Below the pieces are notes generated by a model. That model was not told the DNA's origin, ran no database searches, and was given only the letters and a program-made list of their open reading frames with translations. This document shows positions 1 to 7,402 of a DNA stretch of 29,313 nt, in pieces. The translations under genes and the position numbers were made by a program. Source of the DNA: Bacteroidetes bacterium UBA2234 (GTDB taxonomy: Bacteria > Bacteroidota > Bacteroidia > NS11-12g > UBA955); the NCBI GenBank assembly GCA_002347985.1, contig DDYM01000025.1, forward strand, positions 8,710-38,022, in the 5' to 3' direction. Position 1 is the stretch's first letter; every line of letters starts with the position of its first letter.

Positions 1-1670
1 GACTTATACCAAACATTGAAGAAAGGTTTCATGTCCATGCCCGTCACTTCTTCTATGATTTGTCGCCAATCATCCACCTCAGCGCTCTTAAAAGCAAAGG
101 TTTCTAGGTATCGCTTCATCGAAGTTTGAAACGCATCGTCCCCAATAAACTGCCTCAAAAGATGTAAAATGCAGGCGCCTTTTTGGTATCGAACCCCATC
201 AAATTGCTGGTTGATGTTTAAATAGTGATGGTTCAGTAGCGGGTTGTAATTTGGGTTGTAAATACTCTTCTCCGCGCTGTAAAGCCATTCATTCGCATTG
301 CTTGCGCCGTATTTGTGTTCACGCCAGAGGTATTCCCCGTAGGTGGCAAAGCTCTCGTTCAGGGTGAGGTCCGACCAGTTTTCGGCGGTTACGTAATCTC
401 CAAACCACTGATGAAAAAGCTCATGCGATACGTAATCTTCGTAGGTATCGTCGATGTGATCGTATTTGTCGTGCTGCAACTGCTCCATATGCACCGTGGC
501 CGATGTGTTTTCCATGGCGCCGCTCACAAAATCTCTAACCACAACCTGACTGTATTTATCCCAAGGATATTTTACCCCGGTGTATTGACTAAAAAACTGA
601 ATCATCTCCGGCGTGTTGCCAAAAATCATTTTCGCATCGTCTTTGAATTGAGGCTCAACCAAATATTCGATGGGCAGGGTCTCTTTTTTTCTCAAGTTCG
701 GGTCGATGGGCCAAGGCAAGGAATCTTTTACGCGGACCCAGTTTCCCACGGCCAACATCGTTAAATACGGGGCATGGGGCTTGTTTTGAACCCATACATC
801 TGTTCGCAAATGAATTCCATTGTTGCCATACATGTCCACGGATGACGTCAACTTGCCGTTACTCAAACTCTGCATCTTCCCGGGAAAAGTGATGCTGATT
901 CTCTGCGTATGTTTTTGGTTGGGCGCATCCAAAGTGGGGAACCAATGACAATTGCTTTGGGGTTCGCCTTGCGTCCACATTTGTGTGGGTTTGGTAGGGT
1001 TTTTCCCGTCCGCGTTGATGAAATACATGCCAATATCGTCTGAAATGGCATCGAATTCCGTGTTGTCGATCCAAATGGTGTCTTTTTTGTTTTCGCCCAC
1101 CTTTTCAGGGTTTTCCGATGCCCATGCCTCATAGGATAGAGGTATCTTTTTTCCTGGCGTGGCACTGTACTGGATTCGAATAGAAACCGGCTGGTTTGCG
1201 GTGATGACTTCGTTGAAGTAAACGACCAGTTTTTTATTCCGTCGATAATTGAATTTAAGTCGGGTTGGCGGGGGAGTGAATACATTTGAGCCATTTGAAA
1301 CGCTCTTACTCTCTTCGAAATGTGTCAACACCTCGTAAATTTCCATGTTTCTCGCATCCAAAACCAAGCTGTCTTGGCTGTAGAAATGGGGTTTTAGGGT
1401 CAGTGTTGCATATCCGTCTATAGAGGAAGAATCAAAATTGACTTTCAACGACAGGTCGGTATGTATCAAATCCCAGGCCTTTTCGGCGCTGGTTTGAAAC
1501 GGTAAGATATAAAAGGGGTTGCTATTTTTAGTGGCAACAGGCACTGCTTCAGGGTCGCTGTGTTTTTTGCGATAAATCAGATGGCTTACACAGGATTGCA
1601 ACAAAAAAATACCCGCGATGATTGACAAAAATAGCCCGTAAGGTTTGCGTTGGCTTGTTGTTGAATTCAT
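1..1670 (-). CDS. M1 family metallo-aminopeptidase, predicted lipoprotein (3' end beyond left edge)
   Basis: The frame is open from an ATG at 1670 to the left edge, giving 556 codons with the C-terminus missing. It is a gluzincin aminopeptidase that removes N-terminal residues from peptides. The substrate-anchoring GAMEN motif is at residues 384-388. The zinc site HELFH is at 416-420, and the third ligand is E439 (in LNESFATY), giving the expected HEXXH-X18-E spacing. A Tyr in a VRYQKGA context near residue 495 fits the family's transition-state Tyr. The N-terminus is hydrophobic and ends in LLQSC, a lipobox, so the protein is probably lipid-anchored and faces the periplasm or surface. It begins 16 bp after aroE ends on the same strand, so it is probably the last gene of a dedA-aroE-peptidase transcript. 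The family call is firm; substrate range is unknown. Confidence 0.93.
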   Translation of the reverse strand, partial: MNSTTSQRKPYGLFLSIIAGIFLLQSCVSHLIYRKKHSDPEAVPVATKNSNPFYILPFQTSAEKAWDLIHTDLSLKVNFDSSSIDGYATLTLKPHFYSQDSLVLDARNMEIYEVLTHFEESKSVSNGSNVFTPPPTRLKFNYRRNKKLVVYFNEVITANQPVSIRIQYSATPGKKIPLSYEAWASENPEKVGENKKDTIWIDNTEFDAISDDIGMYFINADGKNPTKPTQMWTQGEPQSNCHWFPTLDAPNQKHTQRISITFPGKMQSLSNGKLTSSVDMYGNNGIHLRTDVWVQNKPHAPYLTMLAVGNWVRVKDSLPWPIDPNLRKKETLPIEYLVEPQFKDDAKMIFGNTPEMIQFFSQYTGVKYPWDKYSQVVVRDFVSGAMENTSATVHMEQLQHDKYDHIDDTYEDYVSHELFHQWFGDYVTAENWSDLTLNESFATYGEYLWREHKYGASNANEWLYSAEKSIYNPNYNPLLNHHYLNINQQFDGVRYQKGACILHLLRQFIGDDAFQTSMKRYLETFAFKSAEVDDWRQIIEEVTGMDMKPFFNVWYK

Positions 1671-1686
1671 GATTGGTGGATTTTAC

Positions 1687-2589
1687 TTAAAGGGTTGAGA
1701 GGGCCGATTTGAATAATTGCCAAGCAGTCTCAGCTTGCGCGTTTAGCATGGTTTGTCCGTTGAGGGTGATTGCGCCCCGTTCTTCGCATTTTTGCATGAA
1801 GGTAGTTTGGCTGGGGTTATAAATCAAATCAATCACGACGTGCGATGGATTTAATTGGTTGAAAGGGAATTCAATGTGCTCTTCGATTTTAGGCCACATG
1901 CCAACGGGTGTTGTCTGGATTATCAAGGTGTTGGGCAGGATTTGGTAGGCATCGAATGGCGTGTTTGTTTCTACAATTCTACCCCGATGTACCGTGAAAT
2001 TCGATATGTTTTGTTGGTTGAGGATATGTCGTACCGCCTTGGCACTGCCTCCGTTTCCTAAAATGATGGCGTGATTGAGGGGCATTGATAAAATTGGATT
2101 GTTAACTTCTCCGAAGGTATTTCTCGATGCGATGGATTCTAATTGCAATGAATCTGGGAGTGCTTGTATAACATCCCGTGGATTTTGTTTTTCGATCCTC
2201 ATTTCGTTCACAATTTCCAGCGATTTCGTAAATCCATCCACATCCGTATTGTGTCCGTGGAGTTCGATTTTTTGGTCGATCTTGTTGCGGGTAATTACCA
2301 CAGTATTGACGGCCTGTATCGCTAAAGCTTCATTGGAAATTGTTGTGAGATAGGGGATTACAGCGGTTTTGTGCGGTACGGTGACGTTGAATCCAATCAA
2401 AGGAATATCGTCGTTGGCTTGTTGTTCAATCCATTCATCGAAATTGTCTAACGTGGGCAGGTCGAATAGTTGGTAGGAGGCGTTGGGAAAGCCTTCGCGA
2501 TCAAATTTTTCCCGAAAGATCTCCGGTGATTTGGAGTGGGAAACAGGGTGGCCAATCAATCCCAAACGAAAAGATTTGGTAGACGTCAT
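1687..2589 (-). CDS. aroE: Shikimate dehydrogenase AroE, with an enlarged inter-domain segment
   Basis: The 300-residue product reduces 3-dehydroshikimate to shikimate with NADPH, in the cytosolic pathway to chorismate and aromatic amino acids. The shikimate-binding SHSKSP is at residues 17-22. GFNVTVPHK ends in the catalytic Lys74, the catalytic Asp116 lies in HNTDVDGF, and the dinucleotide-binding LGNGGSAKAV is at 177-186. Roughly 47 residues (126-172) separate the TDVDGF helix from the Rossmann strand, where the family usually has about 20. This accounts for a length of 300 rather than the usual 245-290. All key residues are intact, so it is probably active. It sits 34 bp downstream of the dedA-type gene and 16 bp upstream of the M1 peptidase on the same strand. 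These neighbours have no metabolic link to it, so it looks like a housekeeping transcript. Confidence 0.95.
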   Translation of the reverse strand: MTSTKSFRLGLIGHPVSHSKSPEIFREKFDREGFPNASYQLFDLPTLDNFDEWIEQQANDDIPLIGFNVTVPHKTAVIPYLTTISNEALAIQAVNTVVITRNKIDQKIELHGHNTDVDGFTKSLEIVNEMRIEKQNPRDVIQALPDSLQLESIASRNTFGEVNNPILSMPLNHAIILGNGGSAKAVRHILNQQNISNFTVHRGRIVETNTPFDAYQILPNTLIIQTTPVGMWPKIEEHIEFPFNQLNPSHVVIDLIYNPSQTTFMQKCEERGAITLNGQTMLNAQAETAWQLFKSALSTL

Positions 2590-2623
2590 GCCTTGAATCG
2601 GGGTTGTTGATGGATGGGTTTGA

Positions 2624-3277
2624 TTATTTGCTTTGAAGCTTCGACTTCACCGCATTGAAAAGGATCGGTAAAATAGAAATACCAATGATGCCAAAAACTA
2701 CGGTTTCAAAATGGTCGTGCACCCATGGAATAGAGCCCAACAGATAGCCCAAAGTGGTGATGCTCGTTACCCAAAGTATGGCTCCGGCGATGCAATAGCC
2801 GATGAACTTTTTGTATGTCATTGAGCCAAGGCCTGCGGCAAATGGTGCGAAAGTCCTCACGATGGGTACAAATCGCGCCATGATAAGCGTGTAGCCGCCG
2901 TGTTTCTCATAAAAGGCTTCGGTTTGTTCGAGGTATTCACGCTTGAGGAGTTTCCATTTGAGGTCGAATATGCGGACCCCAATTTTCGACCCAATGAAGT
3001 AATTCGTATTGTCGCCTAGCAACGCGGCCAAAATCAGCAAAGGGATGAGCACGAAGATATTGAGTGGATGACCATCCATTGCGGCAATGGAGCCAGCGGC
3101 AAACAGGAGCGAATCTCCCGGTAGCAGTGGCATGACAACCAGTCCGGTTTCAACAAAAACGATGGCAAACAGGATGAGGTAGGTGAGGTTTTTGTATTCG
3201 CCAACTAGAAATTGCAATTTTTCGTCGAGGTGTAAGAGCCATTCTTTGGCGAAATCGAGGAGGGAGAGGAGGGTCAT
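2624..3277 (-). CDS. DedA family (VTT/SNARE-associated) inner-membrane protein
   Basis: This is a 217-residue polytopic membrane protein. Hydrophobic segments lie near residues 32-60, 72-90, 130-150, 160-182 and 192-212. The signatures FVETGLVVMPLLPGDSLLF (about 41-59) and ARFVPIVRTFAPFAAG (about 134-149), with conserved Glu43, Arg135, Pro138 and Arg141, are typical of DedA proteins. DedA proteins support envelope homeostasis and membrane-potential-dependent processes, and some members flip undecaprenyl phosphate or other lipids. Which of these this copy does cannot be told from sequence. It is the first gene of the leftward dedA-aroE-peptidase run and is divergent from the small lipoprotein at 3343. 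A weak -7-like TAAAATTG lies just upstream on the minus strand (about 3284-3291), one mismatch from TAnnTTTG. Confidence 0.9.
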   Translation of the reverse strand: MTLLSLLDFAKEWLLHLDEKLQFLVGEYKNLTYLILFAIVFVETGLVVMPLLPGDSLLFAAGSIAAMDGHPLNIFVLIPLLILAALLGDNTNYFIGSKIGVRIFDLKWKLLKREYLEQTEAFYEKHGGYTLIMARFVPIVRTFAPFAAGLGSMTYKKFIGYCIAGAILWVTSITTLGYLLGSIPWVHDHFETVVFGIIGISILPILFNAVKSKLQSK

Positions 3278-3328
3278 ATCGACTACAATTTTACAACATC
3301 GGCTTGAGGGGATTGATATTTGATTTTG

Positions 3329-3336
3329 TATATTTG
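3329..3336 (+). promoter_or_regulatory. -7 promoter element TATATTTG, small lipoprotein gene
   Basis: It matches the Bacteroidota sigma-ABfr -7 consensus TAnnTTTG exactly and ends 6 nt before ATG 3343. No well-spaced -33 TTG is evident; the nearest, at 3304-3306, lies 22 nt upstream. A start site at or near the ATG would give a leaderless or nearly leaderless mRNA. Confidence 0.5.
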
Positions 3337-3342
3337 TGTTTT

Positions 3343-3489
3343 ATGCAAAAAAATGTCTTGAATCTTGGGGTAAAGCGCATCAGCCTTTGGGTTTTGATGA
3401 TGGTTTGTGCAGGCATCGCAATTTCCGCTTGTGGGTCGCCCAGAGGCCATGTCAAGGCAAAAAATACCGGTTGTAACTGCGGTTTTTAA
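3343..3489 (+). CDS. Small lipoprotein of 48 residues, unknown function
   Basis: I do not recognise a named family. From ATG 3343 the frame encodes 48 residues. A basic start and a hydrophobic stretch (about 14-28) lead to the lipobox ISAC, with lipidated Cys30. The mature part is only 19 residues and ends in NTGCNCGF with two further Cys (44 and 46). A longer frame from 3304 exists, but a -7 element (3329-3336) lies inside that extension, 6 nt before ATG 3343, so 3343 is the better start. It is divergent from the dedA-type gene and 131 bp upstream of ahcY, which has its own promoter candidate. Small lipoproteins with a short Cys-containing tail are common in Bacteroidota and often go unannotated. 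Function is open: metal or thiol chemistry is only suggested by the CxC. Confidence 0.62.
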   Translation: MQKNVLNLGVKRISLWVLMMVCAGIAISACGSPRGHVKAKNTGCNCGF

Positions 3490-3518
3490 TCTGAAGTATT
3501 GATGATGAACGATTTAAA

Positions 3519-3536
3519 TTGTTGAAACTTCAACAA
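3519..3536. repeat. Perfect inverted repeat with 8-bp arms, between the small lipoprotein and ahcY
   Basis: The arms TTGTTGAA (3519-3526) and TTCAACAA (3529-3536) are perfect and separated by AC. The repeat lies 30 bp after the lipoprotein stop and about 85 bp before ahcY. It could be an operator for ahcY or a weak terminator of the upstream gene. No long T-run follows, which makes an intrinsic terminator less likely. Confidence 0.4.
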
Positions 3537-3598
3537 AATTGATCGTAAACAGTGCATCTTTCTTGGTGTATTGTTGGGGTAATATGGCTCTTGATGCC

Positions 3599-3606
3599 TA
3601 ATTTTG
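3599..3606 (+). promoter_or_regulatory. -7 promoter element TAATTTTG, ahcY
   Basis: It matches TAnnTTTG exactly and ends 14 nt before ATG 3621. A TTG at 3574-3576 lies 22 nt upstream, longer than the usual spacing. The element falls within the possible N-terminal extension of ahcY (from 3552), which argues for the 3621 start. Confidence 0.45.
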
Positions 3607-3620
3607 CGCAAAATTTAACA

Positions 3621-4934
3621 ATGACAACGCAATCTACATACGTTCCTTACAAGGTAAAAGACATCTCATTGGCAGAATGGGGTAGGAAAGAAATTAAAAT
3701 GGCCGAGGCTGAAATGCCTGGTTTGATGGCACTTCGCGCTGAGTTTGGTGCGTCTAAGCCATTGGCTGGTGCGCGCATCGCGGGTTGTTTGCACATGACA
3801 ATTCAGACCGCAGTTTTGATTGAAACTTTGGCTGAGTTGGGTGCTGAGGTAACTTGGAGCTCATGTAACATTTTCTCAACGCAGGATCACGCTGCCGCTG
3901 CAATTGCTGCTGCGGGTATCTCTGTGTATGCTTGGAAAGGTCAGAACGAAGAGGAGTTTGATTGGTGTATCGAGCAGACTTTGCATTTTGGACCTGATCA
4001 GAAGCCATTGAATATGATTTTGGACGATGGTGGTGATTTGACCAACATGGTTTTTGATAAATATCCAGCGTTGATTTCGGGTATCAAAGGATTGAGCGAA
4101 GAGACTACAACAGGTGTTCACCGTTTGTATGAGCGCATGGCTAAAGGCACTTTGCACATCCCAGCGATCAACGTAAACGATAGCGTAACCAAGAGCAAGT
4201 TTGATAACAAATACGGTTGTAAAGAGAGTTTGGTTGATGCCATTCGCAGAGCGACCGACGTGATGATGGCTGGTAAAGTGGCTGTTGTATGTGGTTATGG
4301 AGATGTAGGAAAAGGTTCTGCCGATTCATTGCGCGGTGCAGGTGCACGTGTGATGGTGACAGAAATCGATCCGATTTGTGCATTGCAAGCTGCGATGGAT
4401 GGTTACCAGGTGGTACACATCGACAAGGCCATTCCTCAGGCGAACATCGTTGTAACTGCTACAGGTAACTGTAACATCGTGACTGCGAAGCATTTTGAGT
4501 CGATGAAGGATAAGACGATTGTTTGTAATATCGGTCACTTCGACAATGAAATCGACATGGCTTGGTTGAATAAGAACTACGGCGATACGAAGTATACAAT
4601 CAAGCCTCAGGTGGATGTTTACAACTTGAAGGGCAACGAAATCATCGTATTGGCTGAAGGTCGTTTGGTGAATTTGGGTTGCGCAATGGGTCACCCTAGC
4701 TTTGTGATGAGTAACAGTTTCACGAACCAGACTTTGGCTCAGTTGGAATTGTGGAGCAATCATGCATCATACAAGAACGAAGTTTATGTATTGCCCAAGC
4801 ATTTGGATGAAAAGGTAGCGAAATTGCATTTGGCACATATTGGCGCTGAGTTGACAGAATTGACGAAAGAGCAGGCCGATTATATTGGTGTAAATGTGAA
4901 TGGTCCTTTCAAGAAGGATACTTACAGATATTGA
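3621..4934 (+). CDS. ahcY: Adenosylhomocysteinase (S-adenosyl-L-homocysteine hydrolase)
   Basis: The 437-residue NAD-dependent cytosolic enzyme splits S-adenosylhomocysteine into adenosine and homocysteine, relieving product inhibition of methyltransferases and feeding methionine recycling. Characteristic blocks are present: [13 protein letters not shown] and [16 protein letters not shown] in the substrate domain, the NAD-binding GYGDVGKG at residues 225-232, GHFDNEIDM, and a C-terminal PFKKDTYRY that matches the family's conserved tail. The frame is open from 3552, but the extra 23 residues look like untranslated leader and contain a promoter element. Starting at ATG 3621 gives [16 protein letters not shown], a normal family N-terminus. 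The gene is probably monocistronic, with a promoter at about 3599 and a hairpin plus T-run at 4943-4973. Nothing is missing. The assignment is very secure. Confidence 0.97.
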   Translation: MTTQSTYVPYKVKDISLAEWGRKEIKMAEAEMPGLMALRAEFGASKPLAGARIAGCLHMTIQTAVLIETLAELGAEVTWSSCNIFSTQDHAAAAIAAAGISVYAWKGQNEEEFDWCIEQTLHFGPDQKPLNMILDDGGDLTNMVFDKYPALISGIKGLSEETTTGVHRLYERMAKGTLHIPAINVNDSVTKSKFDNKYGCKESLVDAIRRATDVMMAGKVAVVCGYGDVGKGSADSLRGAGARVMVTEIDPICALQAAMDGYQVVHIDKAIPQANIVVTATGNCNIVTAKHFESMKDKTIVCNIGHFDNEIDMAWLNKNYGDTKYTIKPQVDVYNLKGNEIIVLAEGRLVNLGCAMGHPSFVMSNSFTNQTLAQLELWSNHASYKNEVYVLPKHLDEKVAKLHLAHIGAELTELTKEQADYIGVNVNGPFKKDTYRY

Positions 4935-4942
4935 TTTAGGGG

Positions 4943-4973
4943 ATGTCCTTGTGATTTCCGGGGACGTTTTTTT
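4943..4973 (+). terminator. Candidate intrinsic terminator of ahcY
   Basis: ATGTCC (4943-4948) pairs with GGACGT (4962-4967) with one G-U wobble, followed by a run of seven T (4967-4973). It starts 8 bp after the ahcY stop codon. The stem is short and the loop about 13 nt, so it is plausible rather than strong; the hairpin at 4988-5016 may back it up. Confidence 0.5.
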
Positions 4974-4987
4974 ATGATAGTATTCAA

Positions 4988-5016
4988 GCAAAAAGGGGGC
5001 GCAGCCCCCTTTTTGC
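4988..5016. terminator. Perfect 13-bp hairpin, bidirectional terminator-like
   Basis: GCAAAAAGGGGGC (4988-5000) and GCCCCCTTTTTGC (5004-5016) are exact reverse complements around a GCA loop. A-tract and T-tract flank a GC core, as in a bidirectional intrinsic terminator. The central GCGCAGC is the reverse complement of the GCTGCGC core in the hairpins at 14981-15009 and 25587-25605, so it may belong to a dispersed hairpin family. Confidence 0.65.
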
Positions 5017-5287
5017 GTTATTCCATGATTGATCTAGTGTCTTGAACTTATAAAGTTATGCGACATCATTTTTGAAATAGTAATAATTTGATTAAGCTAT
5101 TAAAAAGAGATACTGTATGCAAAAAATCTATCTTATTTTTATTTGAAATTGGGTCTTGGAAGTGGGTACTTAGGCAAATTGTTGGGATAGGCTCCTGGAT
5201 TTTTCGATTTAATTAAACTAGGGAATAAATATTAACCACCGGGCATACAACGCCTCACCCCGCGCAGATGTCTATCAACCCACAATT
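5017..5287. other. Gene-free AT-rich intergenic stretch
   Basis: I see no coding frame with support, no RNA gene and no exact TAnnTTTG element here. The last 60 bases or so before ATG 5288 become C-rich on the + strand, matching the unusual composition of the first part of the next gene. The promoter of the 5288 gene is presumably here but I cannot place it. Confidence 0.5.
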
Positions 5288-7402
5288 ATGCGGAAGAACA
5301 TTATCATCTTCATTTGCCTCTTGCTCGGATTCGCTAGCGCCGCCGATGCGCAATACAACTTCAATGCCCCCAACGCATCGGCCTATAATCCCATCAACAA
5401 CCGCTATCTTATTACCAACCAAGGCAGTGGTGAGGTCCTTCAAATGGATGGCGCTGGCAACAAAACTCTGTTCGCCAAAAACCTAAAATCGCCGCGAAAT
5501 ATCGCCTTTCATAAACTCCCCATCGGATACGCAGTGCTCGTCCTCGACTCCAGTCGCATGGTCATCTACGATACCGTTGGCAACATCATCGGCACCGAAA
5601 CCATAAGTGGCATCCGTCAAATCCAAGATTGCGCCTACGACTCCATCGCCCAAGTCCTTTATACCACCGATCGCCTTCGTGGCTGCATATATAAAACCAC
5701 CTTCGCCGCGGCATCGCCCCATACGCCCCATACATCGATCTGGGTCAGCAACCTCACCAAGCCCTCCGCTATCATTTGGCAAAAGAGCAAAAACCGACTG
5801 CTGCTCGTCCAAGATACAACCAATACGAAAATTCTGGCTGTGTCGATCAGCGATTCCACTGTGCAAACCCTCAGATCAACCAATATCAAAAATGCGATGG
5901 GACTGGCCGAGGACGCGCAAGGCAACCTCTACATTGCATCGGTGGGCGACAAATACATTTACCAACTCAACAAGTACTATAGCGGCAACCCCAAAGTGCT
6001 TCTTGGCGAACCCAAACCCGGAGATATCACCATCGTAAGTGAGCGTAACGAATGGGTCTATACGTGTATTCTCTGTGGTAAAGTTTTCGTGGCCGATATC
6101 CACCTGTTTGGTCCGGATAGCGAAATCGTAGGATGCGCCGGCGATAGTGTCACCACGTACAAAAACCCCTTCATTAAAAACATCGGGACGTTTGATAAAG
6201 GCAATGAATTTGTTCTTGAGCTGAGTGATGACAAAGGCAATTTCGACAAAGGGTATGAGTTAAACCGCATCGCAGACACTCTAATTCCGGCAATGATCAA
6301 AGGCGTACTTCCCAGCAAGATTAGCACGGGAATGGGTTATCGACTGAGATGGAGCAGCACCAAACCCGCAATCAATGGGGCTATCCAAATGACGCAAATT
6401 CTGGAAGCGCCTAGCTTGCTAATTTCCAATAAGGGTCTTGTTCGATACGATTGTGATGGCAAGGGGATTCGACTCAAAGCCCAGGATTCGGCAGTACAGA
6501 CCGACTACACTTGGCGCGTCAATGGTGCCGTGATAGTTGATTCAACGCAGTTTCTTACCGTAAAAGGCAAAAGTCAAAATACCCAGTTTGTGCATCTGGC
6601 TGCCAAACAATTGGTTACGGGTTGCACGGCTCATGATTCGGTTAGGATCTTGTTTGCCACATCGCCGCAAGTGGGATCGCAATGGCCCATGATCTCGGTC
6701 TGTTTCAATGATTCGGTGACACTGGGCGATACATCGAGCAGCAGCATTCATCAATTCTCTTGGGAAAATGGTCGCGGATGGAGCAGTCAATGGATGAAGC
6801 CGCATTACTTGGCTGTCCGAGCCGATACTTTTCACTGCACTATTACCTCAATCCAAGGCTGTGTGGCTCAGGTTTCACAAGTGTTGAATGTTACTTTTTA
6901 TGATTCTGTGCGATGGGTGAGGCAAAGTGACACACTGTTGGAAGTGGCCTCAAAGTGGGGTGATACGCTATATTGGTTTTATAATGGGAAATTGCTTCGC
7001 GCCGATAAACAAGTTCAGCAAATTCGTCCCGACAGCGGATGGTACAACGTGTGTACGGGTCTCAAAAAACGAGGAGGGCAGGTCGGCTGTGTGCACTGCA
7101 ACGAGGTTTTTTATGTCAAGGCCAAGCCGGTTTCGGGTACCCAATCTTTTGAACAGGCTGCGATGCGTATTTATCCCAATCCGGCGGGTACGGGTAGTGA
7201 TGTGATTTTGAGCATACAAGGTAATGGTACATCCAATGGTACATCCCGAAGTATCGTCGTTTATAATTCTGTTGGCAGCACAGTGTCGACGTATCGCATT
7301 GAAAACGGACAACAGCAAATTAGCCTAGTCGCACCTTCTGCAGGGATCTACTTCATTGCGGTGGAGGGCTCTGGGAAGTTGTTGAAGTGGTTGGTGGAGT
7401 AG
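5288..7402 (+). CDS. Secreted beta-propeller protein with T9SS type A sorting domain
   Basis: The 704-residue product has a signal peptide (about 1-21, ending ADA). Residues about 25-275 carry NHL/SMP-30-like propeller blades, for example GEVLQMDGAGNKTLFAKNL and AMGLAEDAQGNLYIASVGD. The middle region resembles PKD or Ig-like strands, with paired Cys around WRVNGAVIVDS and SWENGRGWSSQW. The last 75 or so residues begin RIYPNPAGTGSDVILSI and end with GIYFIAVEGSGKLLKWLVE, a T9SS sorting domain that is cleaved during export. It is probably secreted or anchored on the cell surface; the ligand is unknown. The first third of the coding strand is strongly C-rich and the last third strongly G-rich (60-base samples: 5461-5520 has C 20, G 6; 6901-6960 has C 9, G 23). 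The last 50 bp overlap the convergent membrane-protein gene. Confidence 0.85.
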   Translation: MRKNIIIFICLLLGFASAADAQYNFNAPNASAYNPINNRYLITNQGSGEVLQMDGAGNKTLFAKNLKSPRNIAFHKLPIGYAVLVLDSSRMVIYDTVGNIIGTETISGIRQIQDCAYDSIAQVLYTTDRLRGCIYKTTFAAASPHTPHTSIWVSNLTKPSAIIWQKSKNRLLLVQDTTNTKILAVSISDSTVQTLRSTNIKNAMGLAEDAQGNLYIASVGDKYIYQLNKYYSGNPKVLLGEPKPGDITIVSERNEWVYTCILCGKVFVADIHLFGPDSEIVGCAGDSVTTYKNPFIKNIGTFDKGNEFVLELSDDKGNFDKGYELNRIADTLIPAMIKGVLPSKISTGMGYRLRWSSTKPAINGAIQMTQILEAPSLLISNKGLVRYDCDGKGIRLKAQDSAVQTDYTWRVNGAVIVDSTQFLTVKGKSQNTQFVHLAAKQLVTGCTAHDSVRILFATSPQVGSQWPMISVCFNDSVTLGDTSSSSIHQFSWENGRGWSSQWMKPHYLAVRADTFHCTITSIQGCVAQVSQVLNVTFYDSVRWVRQSDTLLEVASKWGDTLYWFYNGKLLRADKQVQQIRPDSGWYNVCTGLKKRGGQVGCVHCNEVFYVKAKPVSGTQSFEQAAMRIYPNPAGTGSDVILSIQGNGTSNGTSRSIVVYNSVGSTVSTYRIENGQQQISLVAPSAGIYFIAVEGSGKLLKWLVE

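Noticed and set aside
315..764. Rightward open frame of 149 codons near the left edge
   Set aside because: It is antisense to the M1 peptidase, including its GAMEN and HELFH motifs, and has no domain or promoter support.
3490..3620. SAH-type riboswitch upstream of ahcY
   Set aside because: The likely promoter at 3599 leaves a leader of only about 10 nt, and I see no aptamer-like conserved core in the preceding 100 bases.
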